Positions 37,231 through 49,498 of a stretch of 64,000 bases of DNA are shown one piece after another (the stretch's first letter is position 1; every line of letters begins with the position of its first letter). This DNA is from Helichrysum umbraculigerum (taxonomy: Eukaryota; Streptophyta; Magnoliopsida; Asterales; Asteraceae), in the NCBI GenBank assembly GCA_949592205.1, contig CATIUR010000003.1, forward strand, positions 153,330,759 to 153,394,758, read 5' to 3'. Made by a program: the position numbers and the translations under genes. Under the pieces are notes generated by a model. The model made no database searches. It worked only from the letters and a program-made list of their open reading frames with translations, and was not told the DNA's origin.

Positions 37231-38439
37231 CAAAAACACAGAAAACCAGAATTTTAAAGTCAAAGTTACTGTACAAAAAAGTCAAATTTTACTGTAGCAG
37301 GACTGTAGCAAATCTACTGTAGCAAAGTCAACATTTTAGAATTTTTGCTACAAACCGTCACCAACGGGCCAAACATGTTTTCCAACAAACAAACAATTAC
37401 AAACATACGGACAAACACTGGATATACTAGTTGTGTACATCTAAACGAAACGTCTCGTGAGACGCATACTTACATAACTTCATATGATTAGGCATTTGAA
37501 GGTTACGGGTTCAGAGAACCTACTTGCTTTACTTACTACTTGCTAATTGCAACTGATTACTACAAGACTCAGGTGAGTCTTACGGCCCCACTTTTACTGT
37601 TTTATCTTATTGGGGGAGATACATGCTACTGATTTTCTTGAACACAAGTACTAAACTGTTTACTATACCAAACGAAATTGCATGAGTTTACTTACAAACA
37701 GAAGTCTCTCCATCATATATCGTTAGTTATGGACTTAAGCGCGAACACTAGTTAATGGATCCATTAGGGAAATGACCCTCCCCACCCGGGGCAGTAGCGC
37801 TGCCACGTACCGATTTACACGTAGAAACGGGTGACTAATTATTCGTTACTGATGCTTGCTCATTTACGAGCATGTCACGGGAGCAAACTTATTACTTACG
37901 GGTTAAGCTTCGATTATGAGCCTCATGGCAACGGTATAAACTTACTTACTTACATTTGCGGGATTGCAAATACTGGTTTACGATTTCTGGATTGAAATTG
38001 CTGATTTTACGCCTGCGGGCATTACTGATGAAATCTCGTGTTCAAAGCTGATATTACTTACAAACCTGTGAGATTCACCAACCTTTTGGTTGACACTTTT
38101 TAGCATGTTTTCTCAGGTACCCGGATGGAGTAGGATTACTCCAGGATTTTAGCTAGAGTCGCATCATTTCAACACAACTGCATTAACGGAGATTCTTAGC
38201 ATTATCTTTTGTATATTTCGACTATGTAATAGAATCTCCCGCTACACGCGCGGACTCTAGGGAAACTACATTTTTGTATACGAAAACACTAAGTTTTCAA
38301 ACAATATATCTATGGAATGTAACTAATTTACAAACGTTGCATATAGATGTCGTTTACTTTATCTTTGTGCTGTGATATTTGATTAGTAACACCCCAAACT
38401 ATGCTTCCGCAAAACAGTGAATTTCGGGGGTGTTACAGA

Positions 38440-38454
38440 TTGGTATCAGAGCCT
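38440..38454 (+). other. Primer binding site (tRNA-iMet type)
   Basis: TTGGTATCAGAGCC begins two bases after the 5' LTR. It matches the complement of the 3' end of plant initiator tRNA-Met, the usual primer for Ty3/gypsy reverse transcription. Confidence 0.9.
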
Positions 38455-38757
38455 AAGGTTATAGTGAACTAGGTTGCATTTAGTGGGCCTAGACTATGAC
38501 CGTTAGGCAGTATTTTCTCATTAGGCATGACTGGTTCAGGAATTACAGCATACGACTTTAATTTAACATAGCCTGATCAACTATGTACAATTAAGGAAAG
38601 ATGATGTAAGATCTGAAATAATTATGTTGAACGGGGATACGTTAGTTGACTCTGACCACGAGAGAACCGGACCATTACTTGATACGTGCTAGACACTAGG
38701 CTGAATATTATATATTTACATATATTCGCCTCGTCTTACTTACACTCTGCCACAGGA

Positions 38758-39264
38758 ATGGCAAACACACCACCTAATCCGTCACACTCTCACTCACATG
38801 GGTCACGGAACCCACGAGTAGCCAGGAGGAACACAAGGTCGCCTCGAAACAGCCCTTATCCTGTACATAACTCTCAGAACTCGGCACATCTCACGTTGCC
38901 AGTATTGGCTACCCAATTCCGCCGTCATGAGCAAAGACTCGAAAGTCTTGAACGGGAACAACACCGAATGACCTACCTGCTTCGCCAAGCACTTGATCAC
39001 ATATCCCAACTCCAGCGAGAACAAGAGGATACCAACCTCTCTGTAAGCATAATTCAGGACTCAATGACCGCCGAATTAGGTGCGGATGAACTTGTAAGAA
39101 ATCGACTAGAGGAATGTGAACAGCGTTCACAGGAGACTGAGGATCACTCTCGTGTACTAGCACAACGACTGGCCTTAGTTGAAGACAATGCCAGGCAAAC
39201 CAACAGGCTGGCAGAAACCGTGGACCGCCTTGTCGCGCTGATGGAACAGATTAATCTACATTAA
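38758..39264 (+). CDS. Extra coiled-coil ORF between primer site and gag
   Basis: A 168-residue frame starting MANTPPNPSHSHSHGSRNPR; an in-frame ATG at 38686 would add 24 residues. The N-terminal third is Ser/His/Asn/Arg-rich. From about residue 50 the sequence is a heptad-patterned, charged coiled coil (QRLESLEREQHRMTYLLRQA, LAETVDRLVALMEQI). It has no stop or frameshift although the neighbouring gag and pol are broken. It is separate from gag, whose start (MPPKTRPYTDAQI) lies 290 bp further on. Additional small frames next to gag are known in some plant gypsy elements, but I cannot assign this one. It might assist particle assembly or RNA packaging; that is a guess. Confidence 0.55.
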   Translation: MANTPPNPSHSHSHGSRNPRVARRNTRSPRNSPYPVHNSQNSAHLTLPVLATQFRRHEQRLESLEREQHRMTYLLRQALDHISQLQREQEDTNLSVSIIQDSMTAELGADELVRNRLEECEQRSQETEDHSRVLAQRLALVEDNARQTNRLAETVDRLVALMEQINLH

Positions 39265-39550
39265 GACTAGTGTAGTCTTTGTCTCGTAATCTAATGACTA
39301 TCTAGCGATATTCTATAAACTAGTCGGATGTAACAATTCCCGACACCTTTTGTAATATCTCTGTAGGATGTAACCTTTGAACTCGCATTATCCATCAAAT
39401 ATTCCTTGATATTTCAACTCATAATAATTGTCATTTTTCCATGTTGATGTTATGTATTACTGCTTTTATACATGTACATCTGTGACAATTACAAATTCCT
39501 ACAAAATCTCATGTATCTTCATTTCTTTTATGTTCTTTTATTGAAGAATC

Positions 39551-40620
39551 ATGCCGCCAAAGACAAGACCATACACCGATGCCCAGATTACCTCCCTTAT
39601 AACCCAGGCTGTTACTGAAGCCTTGGCTCGGAATACTCCACCAAATTCCACGAGGAACAGCGATGCCGCTGAAACCCCTACTGCTAAACCCTGTTCATAC
39701 AAAGACTTTCAGAACTGCAAACCTCTAAACTTTGCAGGTACTTAGGGAGCTATCGGTCTAGTACGCTGGATCGAGAAAGTCGAATCCGTATTTCTGATCT
39801 GCAACTGTGCGGAAGGAGACAAAGTTAAGTTCTCCGTTAGTACTTTTACTGACACCGCACTCACCTGGTGGAACACCTATGCCCAGACTGTGAGTGTTGC
39901 TACTGCTTACCAACTCCCGTGGGAGGAGTTGAAAGAGATGTTGAGGGGCGAGTACTGCCCCAGGGATGAATTGAAACAGCTGGAAATGGAGTTCTGGAAC
40001 CACAAAATGCAGGGTGATGATATCACCGGATACACTAACCGTTTCCACCAACTGGCACTCCTGTGCCCAACCATGGTCGATCCTGAGTACAAGAGGATCG
40101 AGAAATTCGTTGATGGACTTCCCGAGAGACTACAGGACCTGGTGACTTCATCCAAACCGGGTACTATTCAGAGCGCCATCCGTATGGCCCATGAACTAAC
40201 GGCAAATTCTGTCCGCGTGGCACAACTTCAACCCCATCTGCAAACAACAAACGCAAGTGGGAAGGTAACCCCAACTCATCCAACCAAACCTCCAACAAAA
40301 AGCCTGAGTACATTAAGGCTTATTCATCGGGGACTTCGGAAAAGAAAGGGTACAGCGGGAACAAGCCTTACTATTCCAAATGCAGCCGCCATCATGACGG
40401 TTCTTGCCCTTGCTCCAACTGCAAACGGTTCGGGCATCTAGCCAAGGATTGCCGAACCAACATTTCTACCCCCAACACCAATGCACCAAAGGCCTGCTTT
40501 GGGTGCGGAAATTCAGGGCACTTCAAGAAAAATTGCCCAAAGCTGAAAAACAACAACAACCCTGCTCGTGGTAGAGCATTCGTTATCAAGGCTGGGGAAG
40601 CCAGGCAAGACCCGAATGTC
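39551..40620 (+). pseudogene. gag (broken: stop codon and frameshift)
   Basis: Begins MPPKTRPYTDAQITSLITQA, a familiar start for this gypsy group. An in-frame TAG at 39743-39745 interrupts it just before the retrotransposon gag domain. After that the same frame carries the gag core (blocks such as TALTWWNTYAQ, LPWEELKEMLRGEYCPRDEL, YTNRFHQLALLCPTM) to about 40245. There the reading moves by one base, consistent with a 1-bp deletion, into the frame used by pol. The zinc knuckles are in the new frame: CSNCKRFGHLAKDC and CFGCGNSGHFKKNC, a duplicated CCHC nucleocapsid. The shift lies upstream of the knuckles, so it looks like damage and not a programmed gag-pol shift. Confidence 0.85.
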
Positions 40621-43600
40621 GTGACGGGTACGTTCCTTCTCAACGACCTTACTGCTTCTGTATTATTTGATACCGGTGCCGATAGAAGCTTCATTTCTGA
40701 GAAATTTAGCCCTTTACTTGATATAACTCCTACTGCCTTAGACGCTAAATACATTGTAGAATTAGCTAACGGCAAACTGATTGAGACTGATAGCATCATA
40801 CACAACTGTACACTTAACTTCACGAACGAAACGTTTTCCATTGATTTAATCCCTGTCGAGATCGGCAGCTTCGATATTATTGTCGATATGGATTGGTTAT
40901 CCAAGCACCGAGCTGAAATCATCTGTCATGACAAACTCGTTCGTATACCTCTTGTCTCCGGTGGAACCTTAGTCCTACAAGGGGAGACCGGCAGACGAAA
41001 TCTGAATATTGTCTCCTGTCTGAAAACTAGAAAATACCTACGAAAAGGGTATCAAGCCATCATTGCACATGTAACGGAGAAGAAGTCGGAGGAGAAGCGA
41101 CTTGAGGATGTTCCAATCGTGCGGGATTTCCCGGAAGTCTTTCCTGAAGACTTGCCCGGACTTCCGCCACCTAGACAAGTTGAATTTCAAATCGAACTTG
41201 TGCCCGGAGCTGCACCCGTGGCACGAGCCCCTTACCGTTTAGCACCATCCGAAATGCAGGAGTTGTCTAACCAACTACAGGAACTCCTGGACAGAGGATT
41301 CATTCGACCAAGTTCCTCGCCTTTGGGAGCTCCGGTCTTATTCGTGAAAAAGAAAGATGGATCTTTCCGCATGTGTATCGACTACCGAGAGCTGAATAAG
41401 CTAACCATAAAGAATCGGTACCCACTTCCTAGAATCGATGACCTGTTTGACCAACTCCAGGGATCGAGTGTTTACTCAAAGATTGATCTACGGTCGGGTT
41501 ATCATCAACTCCGAGTCCGTGACAATGATATCCCAAGGACAGCTTTCCGAACTCGTTATGGGCATTACGAATTCCAAGTGATGCCATTCGGGTTGACCAA
41601 CGCACCGGCCGTATTCATGGACCTTATGAATCGGGTGTGCAAACCATATCTTGACAAATTCGTCATTGTGTTCATCGATGATATCCTGATCTACTCTCGC
41701 AACGAGCAGGAACATGCTCAACATCTGAAAACCATTCTAGGACTTCTTAAACACGAAGAGTTATATGCCAAATTCTCTAAGTGTGAGTTCTGGATTCGAA
41801 CCGTTCAATTCCTCGGGCACGTGATTGACAGCCAAGGAATTCATGTTGATCCCGCCAAGATTGAAGCAATCAAGGGCTGGGAGTCACCGACCACTCCAAC
41901 CGAAGTGAGACAATTCTTAGGTCTCGCTGGTTATTACCGCCGATTCATCGAAAACTTTTCAAGAATAGCTGTTCCCCTAACCACACTGACTCAGAAAGAT
42001 AAGAAGTTCGATTGGACTGATAAGCAAGAGTCAGCTTTCCAGCTATTGAAAAACAAACTTTGCAGTGCACCAATCTTGTCCTTACCCGAAGGCACCGACG
42101 ATTTCGTAGTTTACTGCGACGCCTCACACCAAGGACTTGGTTGTGTGTTGATGCAACGGGAAAAAGTCATTGCCTATGCCTCACGACAACTAAAAATCCA
42201 CGAGAAAAACTATATGACCCACGACCTCGAGTTAGGTGCTGTGGTCTTCGCATTGAAAATCTGGAGACATTATCTCTACGGTACGAAAAGCACTATCTTC
42301 ACTGATCACAAAAGTCTCCAACACATATTCGATCAGAAGGATCTAAACATGAGGCAACGTCGTTGGGTTGAGTTACTTAGTGACTACGACTGCGAGATCA
42401 AATACCATCCGGGCAAGGCTAACGTAGTTGCCGATGCCTTAAGCCGAAAAGAACGAGTGAAACCCCTTCGAGTCCGAGCACTTTCTATGACAATTCATAA
42501 CGAGCTTCCTGCTCAAATCCTTACCGCTCAACTTGAAGCACTCAACGATGAAAACTTGAAAAATGAAGCCTTGCGAGGCTTGGATAAACAATTCGAAATC
42601 AAATCCGATGGAACTCGATACTTCTCTAACCGGGTGTGGTTACCCAAATTCGGAAACTTGCGAGATTTGGTGATGGCTGAAGCTCACAAATCTCGATACT
42701 CTATACATCCTGGTTCTGACAAGATGTATCACGACGTCAAAGGGTTGTATTGGTGGCCTAACATGAAAGCTGACATTGCCTTGTACGTCAGTAAATGCCT
42801 AACCTGTTCCAAAGTCAAGGCCGAACACCAATGACCCTCGGGGTTGCTCCAACAACCTGAAATTCCTCAATTGAAATGGGAACAGATTTCCATGGACTTC
42901 GTTACCAAACTACCAAAAACTTCGAGTGGTTGCGATACCATTTGGGTGATCGTGGACCGTCTCACGAAATCTGCTCATTTTCTGGCCATCAAGGAAACCG
43001 ACAAGATGGAGCGTCTGACTCGCATCTATGTCAAAGAAATCATCTCGCGACACGGTGTACCTATCTCGATCATCTCGGATAGGGACAGCCGTTTTACTTC
43101 TAACTTTTGGCAATCGCTACAAAAATCTCTTGGTACTCGTCTGGATATGAGTACTGCTTATCACCCGCAAACCGATGGCCAAAACGAGCGAACTATTCAA
43201 ACACTGGAGGATATGCTACGAGCCTGCGTAGTTGACTTCGGTACTTCTTGGGAAAATCACTTACCGTTGTGCGAGTTTTCGTACAACAACAGTTACCATA
43301 CCAGCATAAAGGCTGCACCCTTCGAGGCACTTTACGGGCGTAAGTGCCGATCACCTATCTGTTGGACTGAGTTAGGAGATTCCCAACTCACGGGTCCAGA
43401 TATCATTCAAGAAACTACTGAGAAAATCATCGGTATTCAAAACCGGCTGAAAGCCGCACGTGATCGTCAGAAAAGCTATGCTGACGTGAGAAGCAAACAC
43501 CTTAAGTTCCAGGTAGGGGACAAGGTACTTCTCAAAGTGGCACCCTGGAAAGGTGTTATTCGATTCGGAAAACGAGGCAAACTAAATCCTAGATACATCG

Positions 43601-44289
43601 GACCATTCGAAATCCTTGAAAGGATTGGTCCAGTGGCATACCGCCTGCAACTTCCTGCTGAACTTATGTAACACCTCGTCAAAAAGTTAATTTTCGCGCC
43701 GAATTTAAACTTTTTGATAAATGATTTAACCTTTATTTCCAATTAGCATTTTTATAAAATACTTCTATTAGAAAACATTTTAAAATAATATAAATAAGAA
43801 TTTTATATTATCTTATGACTGGACAAATAAAACACGGGTATTTTGTACTGTGGTTGGAGACCACAGTCCGCGCACTGGGGATCTGTGTTGGACAAAACCC
43901 AACTTCCTCCCCCTTTTTCACCTCATTTTCAACTTCACTCTCTCTCTCTCTACTTCCATTTCTCTCTCAATCTTCTCTCTAAAATACTCACTAATCACAT
44001 AAAAACTACCACAAAACGACCTCAAATCGCTTGGGCCATTTAGAGAAAAACGATCACGAGTTCACGATCTACACAACCACCTTTTCGGATTTCAAATCCG
44101 ACCACTTGTAAGTTTCCGACAAATCCCGTAAATCTTTAGATTTTGAAGTTTTCTTTCATAATAGTGTTTAACATACTTAGTATTAACCAATACAACAAAG
44201 AAACACGATTTTATAGCTCAAAAACACGTTTGGATTGGGTTTTTGGTCGGAAAAATGCGACAGTCGCTGCTGACTGTCTGGGTGTTCAT

Positions 44290-44556
44290 CTTTGCGACAC
44301 AACCATTGTGTCGCATATTGTGTCGCATAAACCACCCATGCGACACAACCCTTGTGTCGCGCTCTTGTGTCGTATAAACCGTATTATGTCGTATCTTATG
44401 TCGTATCTTGTGTCGCATCTTACATCGCAAAACCCATGCGACACAACGCTTATGTCGCTGTTGACTCAGCACCTCGAATCCATGCGACACAACCCTTGTG
44501 TCGCAGAATTGTGTCGTACCATGCGACACAACCCTTGTGTCGCATGTTGTGTCGCA
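44290..44556. repeat. TGCGACACAA palindrome cluster in the nested solo LTR
   Basis: At least ten copies of (A/T)GCGACACAAC and TGTGTCGCA in alternating orientation, preceded as in the host LTR by TTTATAGCT and GTTTTTGGTCGGAAAA at the same relative place. The order and spacing differ from the host cluster. Confidence 0.85.
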
Positions 44557-45479
44557 GAAAACGAAAAAATTTGCCAAATCTTTCTAAGTGTCGGAAAACG
44601 TTTTCAAATGAAAATTCAAATACAATACGGCTTGTAATCCAAAACAAATATACTTTATAAAGTATACGAAAACTCGAACCTAATAATAATCTAAGTTATT
44701 ATTACGAACCATCCATAACGAACTGCACTTACAAACGTACGAAATCTCTCATGTTTAGGACACTAGGAGATTTCACTTGGCACGACTCGTTACACTAGGA
44801 CGCTAGCTCCTCAGGTGAGTTCACAACCCCACTCTTTTACTGTTTTCCAACTGATTTCGGGGTGGGAATGCATACTCCTGTGTTACTACTTTCAACTGTT
44901 CAAACATTTACGAACGTTTTACTATCGTTTATGGTAACGGTGCTAGACCACGACAGCTATGAACCATTTGACCATACTTAGAGATATTAAGTATGACCGT
45001 GTTAGAAACACCTAGAATTATATTACATATGATACCTAGGGAATAAACGCCTCACTACATCAGTGACTTGCTAAGTACTAGAAATGACTAGTGGACTTGT
45101 GAATACCAACTAAAGGCACCGATTTGCTAGCTCAGTGATGACTATCTTTACGAACTAACGGATGACTCTAACTAAGTACTGAAAGTACTTCCCTACAGTT
45201 AAGTGACTTAGATTTTACACATTACTTCAGGCAAACTAGGTGACGTAGATACGTACTTACTAGTTGATTACGATCATCCCTTACATCTAAGTGACGCTCC
45301 TACATTTCTTAGTATGATATACTACTGTGATTTACGTAACAACTTGAGGTACTGTTGAGTGCCTGTAACAATTTACTAGCCTTGGACTAAACTTACTTGC
45401 GGCATGTCGTGTACTGCCAAAACGATTACTTGCATCTCCTGCGGGAGAATAACGGACGCTGTCACTGTATGTGAAGCAA

Positions 45480-46065
45480 AACGATGCCACGGTGGGTGGT
45501 ACAAACCCGATACCAATGTGATTGGTATTACGGATTTACAAACGAGCTCACGATACCACGGTGGGTGGTACAACTTACTTGCGAGCTGGATTGCTCACGA
45601 TACCACGGTGGGTGGTACAACTTACTTACGAGCTAAATGCTCACACTCAGCAACGGACTTACGAATTATTACGGTCGGGGTCGTTGGCTCAGCATGTGGA
45701 TTCATGCTCTATCGTAGTCCTGCGGGACTGCACGGTTACTCATTTCAGCATATGGACTTATGCTTTACTTACATTCAGCAACGGACCTACGAATTATTAC
45801 GGTCGGGGTCGTTGGCTCTATAACTGGTTGATTTACTTAAACATAGTCCTGCGGGACATAACTTGACACTTCCCTTGGGGGATAACCATTACCATCACTG
45901 TAGGTGATTACTAGATTCTTATGAGTCGGAGACTCAGGAAATTACGAGCTTTTGCTCACTTGACCGTAATTACGAACTCATTACTATCACTGTAGGTGAT
46001 GCGAAACACTTACGAGTCGGAGACTCAGGAAATTACGAGCTTTTGCTCACTTGACTGTAATTACA
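45480..46065. repeat. Tandem duplicated blocks in the nested solo LTR
   Basis: Three block types are repeated. CACGGTGGGTGGTACAA units are at about 45487, 45557 and 45604. A block with ATTACGGTCGGGGTCGTTGG occurs at about 45666 and 45793. A block with GAGTCGGAGACTCAGGAAAT occurs at about 45923 and 46015. These explain much of the extra length of this LTR. Confidence 0.8.
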
Positions 46066-47156
46066 ACCCGTACCGATATGACACGATTACAAAACAGATA
46101 ACTTGATCATGTTGCCGGGGTGCAACCTTTCATGCCAGGTGGCATCGTGACCTATTAGTAGCCATAGTACTAATACTTGAAACCGTACAAATTATCCGTA
46201 CCGTATTGCCGGGGAGCAATACCGACTGCCTAAGAACTTGCTTGCTTGATTGCTTGCGGCCAGTAGCACGACAGATAGTCTCCTTACGCTACTCTCGTAT
46301 ACATATTGCCAGGTGGCAATTTCTTACCGGATAACACCCAGGCTGGGGATTGGTCCCCTTTACTTGACCAGAAACCTATTGATTAGGTTCACCTGATTAC
46401 CATAAATTACTTATAACTGCCTCGAGGGGCAACTGTTGTTATTTAAACTGCTAAACTTGATTAATATTTCTGAATGAAATATTTATTACTTGAACTACTT
46501 GTTTCTACAAATTACTTGTGAACTCACCAGCTTTTCAGCTGACCCTTTTAGTGTGCATTCTCAGGTACACTGCTGTAGTAGGATTGGACTACAAGATTCT
46601 AGTTCGAGTCGCATGTTTTCAACACTCAGGACATTTATTGCATTTGCTTCAGTACTAGTAGAATGTAATATTACTTTTATGCGAGCTCGCAACTTGTAAA
46701 CACTTTAATTTAAGAAATGTATAACTATTTTCAAACGTCTCATTTAGAGTCGTTCATTATGTATCTTATGCTGTGATTACCAGATTAGTAACACCCTAAA
46801 CTCGCTTCCGCAAATCATTAAATTTGGGGGTGTTACAACTTAGCAGCGTACACAACACATTCCACATTTCTAACTTGAAGAAATGTCTGTCTGACGAGAC
46901 ACTGATTATACCGCTCGACGAAATTCAAATCGATGATAAACTTCATTTTGTCGAGGAACCTATAGAAATCATGGACCGTGAGGTCAAACGATTGAAACAG
47001 AGTCGTATTCCCATCGTAAAGGTCAGGTGGAATTCTAGGCGCGGCCCTGAGTTCACCTGGGAACGGGCAGACCAAATACGACAGAAATACCCACATCTTT
47101 TCCTAGATTACGCACCGTCCGTGCACTCAAGCTAATTTCGGGACGAAATTTCTTTA

Positions 47157-47168
47157 ACAAGGGGAGAA
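47157..47168 (+). other. Polypurine tract before the 3' LTR
   Basis: AACAAGGGGAGAA immediately precedes the TG of the 3' LTR, the standard place for plus-strand priming. Confidence 0.85.
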
Positions 47169-49493
47169 TGTAACACCTGCCTAATTAGGATAATTAATTT
47201 TGCCTAATTATTTGTAACTAGTTGTAATTAGTATGTAATAGGACTAATTGCAGACTCTATTTGTATATATATAAGGTGATTTATATATATGTGTGTGTAC
47301 TTACGCGATTTGGATAAATCGTACGAATGGACCGGACGGAGTTCGGAACATTTTACTAGGACGTTGGTGACAAAACTTTACATAAATAATGAGGATATAT
47401 ATTGGAACGGACATTATTTATACATATTATCAAAGTGTTATACATTACGTTCTGTATATTAGTAAATAAATGTATCAATCGCGACGACACGAGTTAAACT
47501 AACAAACTAATATTTAGAATAAATATTAGCGAACGATTTTCAGTAAAAATTCACATTTTAGAATATTTTTTTAATAATATTCTACACGGTTACTAAAATG
47601 AGCGAATTAATCAATTAGGACACGGAGTAAATACTGTATTTTAGGGAGTGTATTCTCTCCCTCCCCTTTTGGAACCAGCCAAAAGCACCACCCATCCCCA
47701 TCTCTTTCTTTTCATTTACATTAAACACACACACACAAACTCAAAACCCTCTCTAAAAATCTTCACCAATTTTCGGATTCACAAATCGACCCACAAAAAT
47801 TACATATTCGGAATCACCATCACGAGTGGAGCAAGAATATCAAGACCGTTTTCATCATCTCATCCTCCATCTAGCTCGATTTGCAAAAGTAAGAATTTTC
47901 TAAAATCTTAGATCTATTCAATTTGGTGTAATGTTTTGATGTTTTGATGTGTACACAACATAGTTATAACCTAATACAAGAAGAAAACACGATTTTATAG
48001 CTAAAAAATGGGTTAGATTTGCGTTTTTGGTCGGAAAATCATGAAACCCGAAAGTTTCTGGGCTGATGTTCATCTTTGCGACACAACGTTTGTGTCGCAT
48101 GCTATGTCGCATAAACCGTTTTGTGTCGTAACCTTTGCGACACAATATTGTGTCGCACTCTATGTCGCATACTATGTCGTATTTAATACGACACAACCGT
48201 TCTGTCGCTATTGAATTAGCATCGCAAGCTTTTTGCGACACAACCACTGTGTCGCATACCAAACTTTAGTGTCGCAGATTGTGTCGCAAAAACACAGAAA
48301 ACCAGAATTTTAAAGTCAAAGTTACTGTACAAAAAAGTCAAATTTTACTGTAGCAGGACTGTAGCAAATCTACTGTAGCAAAGTCAACATTTTAGAATTT
48401 TTGCTACAAACCGTCACCAACGGGCCAAACATGTTTTCCAACAAACAAACAATTACAAACATACGGACAAACACTGGATATACTAGTTGTGTACATCTAA
48501 ACGAAACGTCTCGTGAGACGCATACTTACATAACTTCATATGATTAGGCATTTGAAGGTTACGGGTTCAGAGAACCTACTTGCTTTACTTACTACTTGCT
48601 AATTGCAACTGATTACTACAAGACTCAGGTGAGTCTTACGGCCCCACTTTTACTGTTTTATCTTATTGGGGGAGATACATGCTACTGATTTTCTTGAACA
48701 CAAGTACTAAACTGTTTACTATACCAAACGAAATTGCATGAGTTTACTTACAAACAGAAGTCTCTCCATCATATATCGTTAGTTATGGACTTAAGCGCGA
48801 ACAGTAGTTAATGGATCCATTAGGGAAATGACCCTCCCCACCCGGGGCAGTAGCGCTGCAACGTACCGATTTACACGTAGAAACGGGTGACTAATTATTC
48901 GTTACTGATGCTTGCTCATTTACGAGCATGTCACGGGAGCAAACTTATTACTTACGGGTTAAGCTTCGATTATGAGCCTCATGGCAACGGTATAAACTTA
49001 CTTACTTACATTTGCGGGATTGCAAATACTGGTTTACGATTTCTGGATTGAAATTGCTGATTTTACGCCTGCGGGCATTACTGATGAAATCTCGTGTTCA
49101 AAGCTGATATTACTTACAAACCTGTGAGATTCACCAACCTTTTGGTTGACACTTTTTAGCATGTTTTCTCAGGTACCCGGATGGAGTAGGATTACTCCAG
49201 GATTTTAGCTAGAGTCGCATGATTTCAACACAACTGCATTAACGGAGATTCTTAGCATTATCTTTTGTATATTTCGACTATATAATAGAATCTCCCGCTA
49301 CACGCGCGGACTCTAGGGAAACTACATTTTTGTATACGAAAACACTAAGTTTTCAAACAATATATCTATGGAATGTAACTAATTTACAAACGTTGCATAT
49401 AGATGTCGTTTACTTTATCTTTGTGCTGTGATATTTGATTAGTAACACCCCAAACTATGCTTCCGCAAAACAGTGAATTTCGGGGGTGTTACA
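47169..49493 (+). repeat. 3' LTR of the Ty3/gypsy element
   Basis: Same length as the 5' LTR. It differs by two extra TA bases near the TATA box, an 8-bp loss in a TATATTGA repeat and six extra bases in an AC run, which cancel out, plus about eleven substitutions counted by eye. The palindrome cluster is at about 48074-48287. Confidence 0.95.
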
Positions 49494-49498
49494 ATAAA

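Larger units (their letters stand above)
36113..38437 (+). repeat. 5' LTR of the Ty3/gypsy element
   Basis: Starts TGTAACACC and ends GGGGGTGTTACA. A TATA-like TATATATAAGG lies at 36209-36217, only about 100 bp inside, which would make most of this long LTR transcribed leader. Contains the palindrome cluster at about 37018-37230. Confidence 0.95.
43667..46837 (+). mobile_element. Solo LTR nested in pol (different gypsy family)
   Basis: A 3171-bp insert starts TGTAACACCTCG and ends GGGGGTGTTACA. It is flanked by the 5-bp duplication ACTTA (43662-43666, 46838-46842) and contains no internal coding region. Removing it and one ACTTA copy reconnects the integrase frame exactly. It shares only the terminal words, the palindrome cluster and general layout with the host LTRs, so it comes from a related but distinct family. 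A solo LTR is the product of LTR-LTR recombination. Confidence 0.93.
40621..47135 (+). pseudogene. pol: protease, RT, RNase H, integrase (interrupted)
   Basis: The frame is open from the gag knuckles to 42834 and holds protease (LFDTGAD, active Asp at residue 17 counted from 40621), reverse transcriptase (FVKKKDGSFRMCIDYRELNK; catalytic FIDD at about 351-354), RNase H (YCDASHQGLG, about 498) and the integrase HHCC finger. An in-frame TGA at 42832-42834 separates the integrase core (MDF at about 42892, SDRD at about 43074, then QNER). At 43667 a 3171-bp solo LTR interrupts the frame; it resumes at 46843 and ends with a chromodomain-like segment (IPIVKVRWNSRRGPEFTWER) and TAA at 47133-47135. 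The stop is a CpG-type C-to-T change by context (inference). The element cannot make a complete integrase. Confidence 0.93.
36113..49493 (+). mobile_element. Full-length Ty3/gypsy LTR retrotransposon (13.4 kb)
   Basis: Two direct LTRs of exactly 2325 bp each (36113-38437, 47169-49493) begin TGTAACACC and end GGGGGTGTTACA. The 5-bp target duplication is ATAAA (36108-36112, 49494-49498). Internal parts in order are the primer site, an extra coiled-coil frame, gag, protease, reverse transcriptase, RNase H, integrase with a chromodomain-like end, and a polypurine tract. The order PR-RT-RH-INT defines Ty3/gypsy; the Met-initiator primer site and C-terminal chromodomain-like region suggest a chromovirus. 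By eye the LTRs differ by about 11 substitutions and three short repeat-length changes (about 0.5%), so insertion was recent. The internal frames are broken in several places. Confidence 0.96.

Noticed and set aside
40245..40441. Possible programmed frameshift between gag and pol
   Set aside because: The change of frame is upstream of the zinc knuckles, inside gag, and I saw no slippery heptamer there. A 1-bp deletion fits better.
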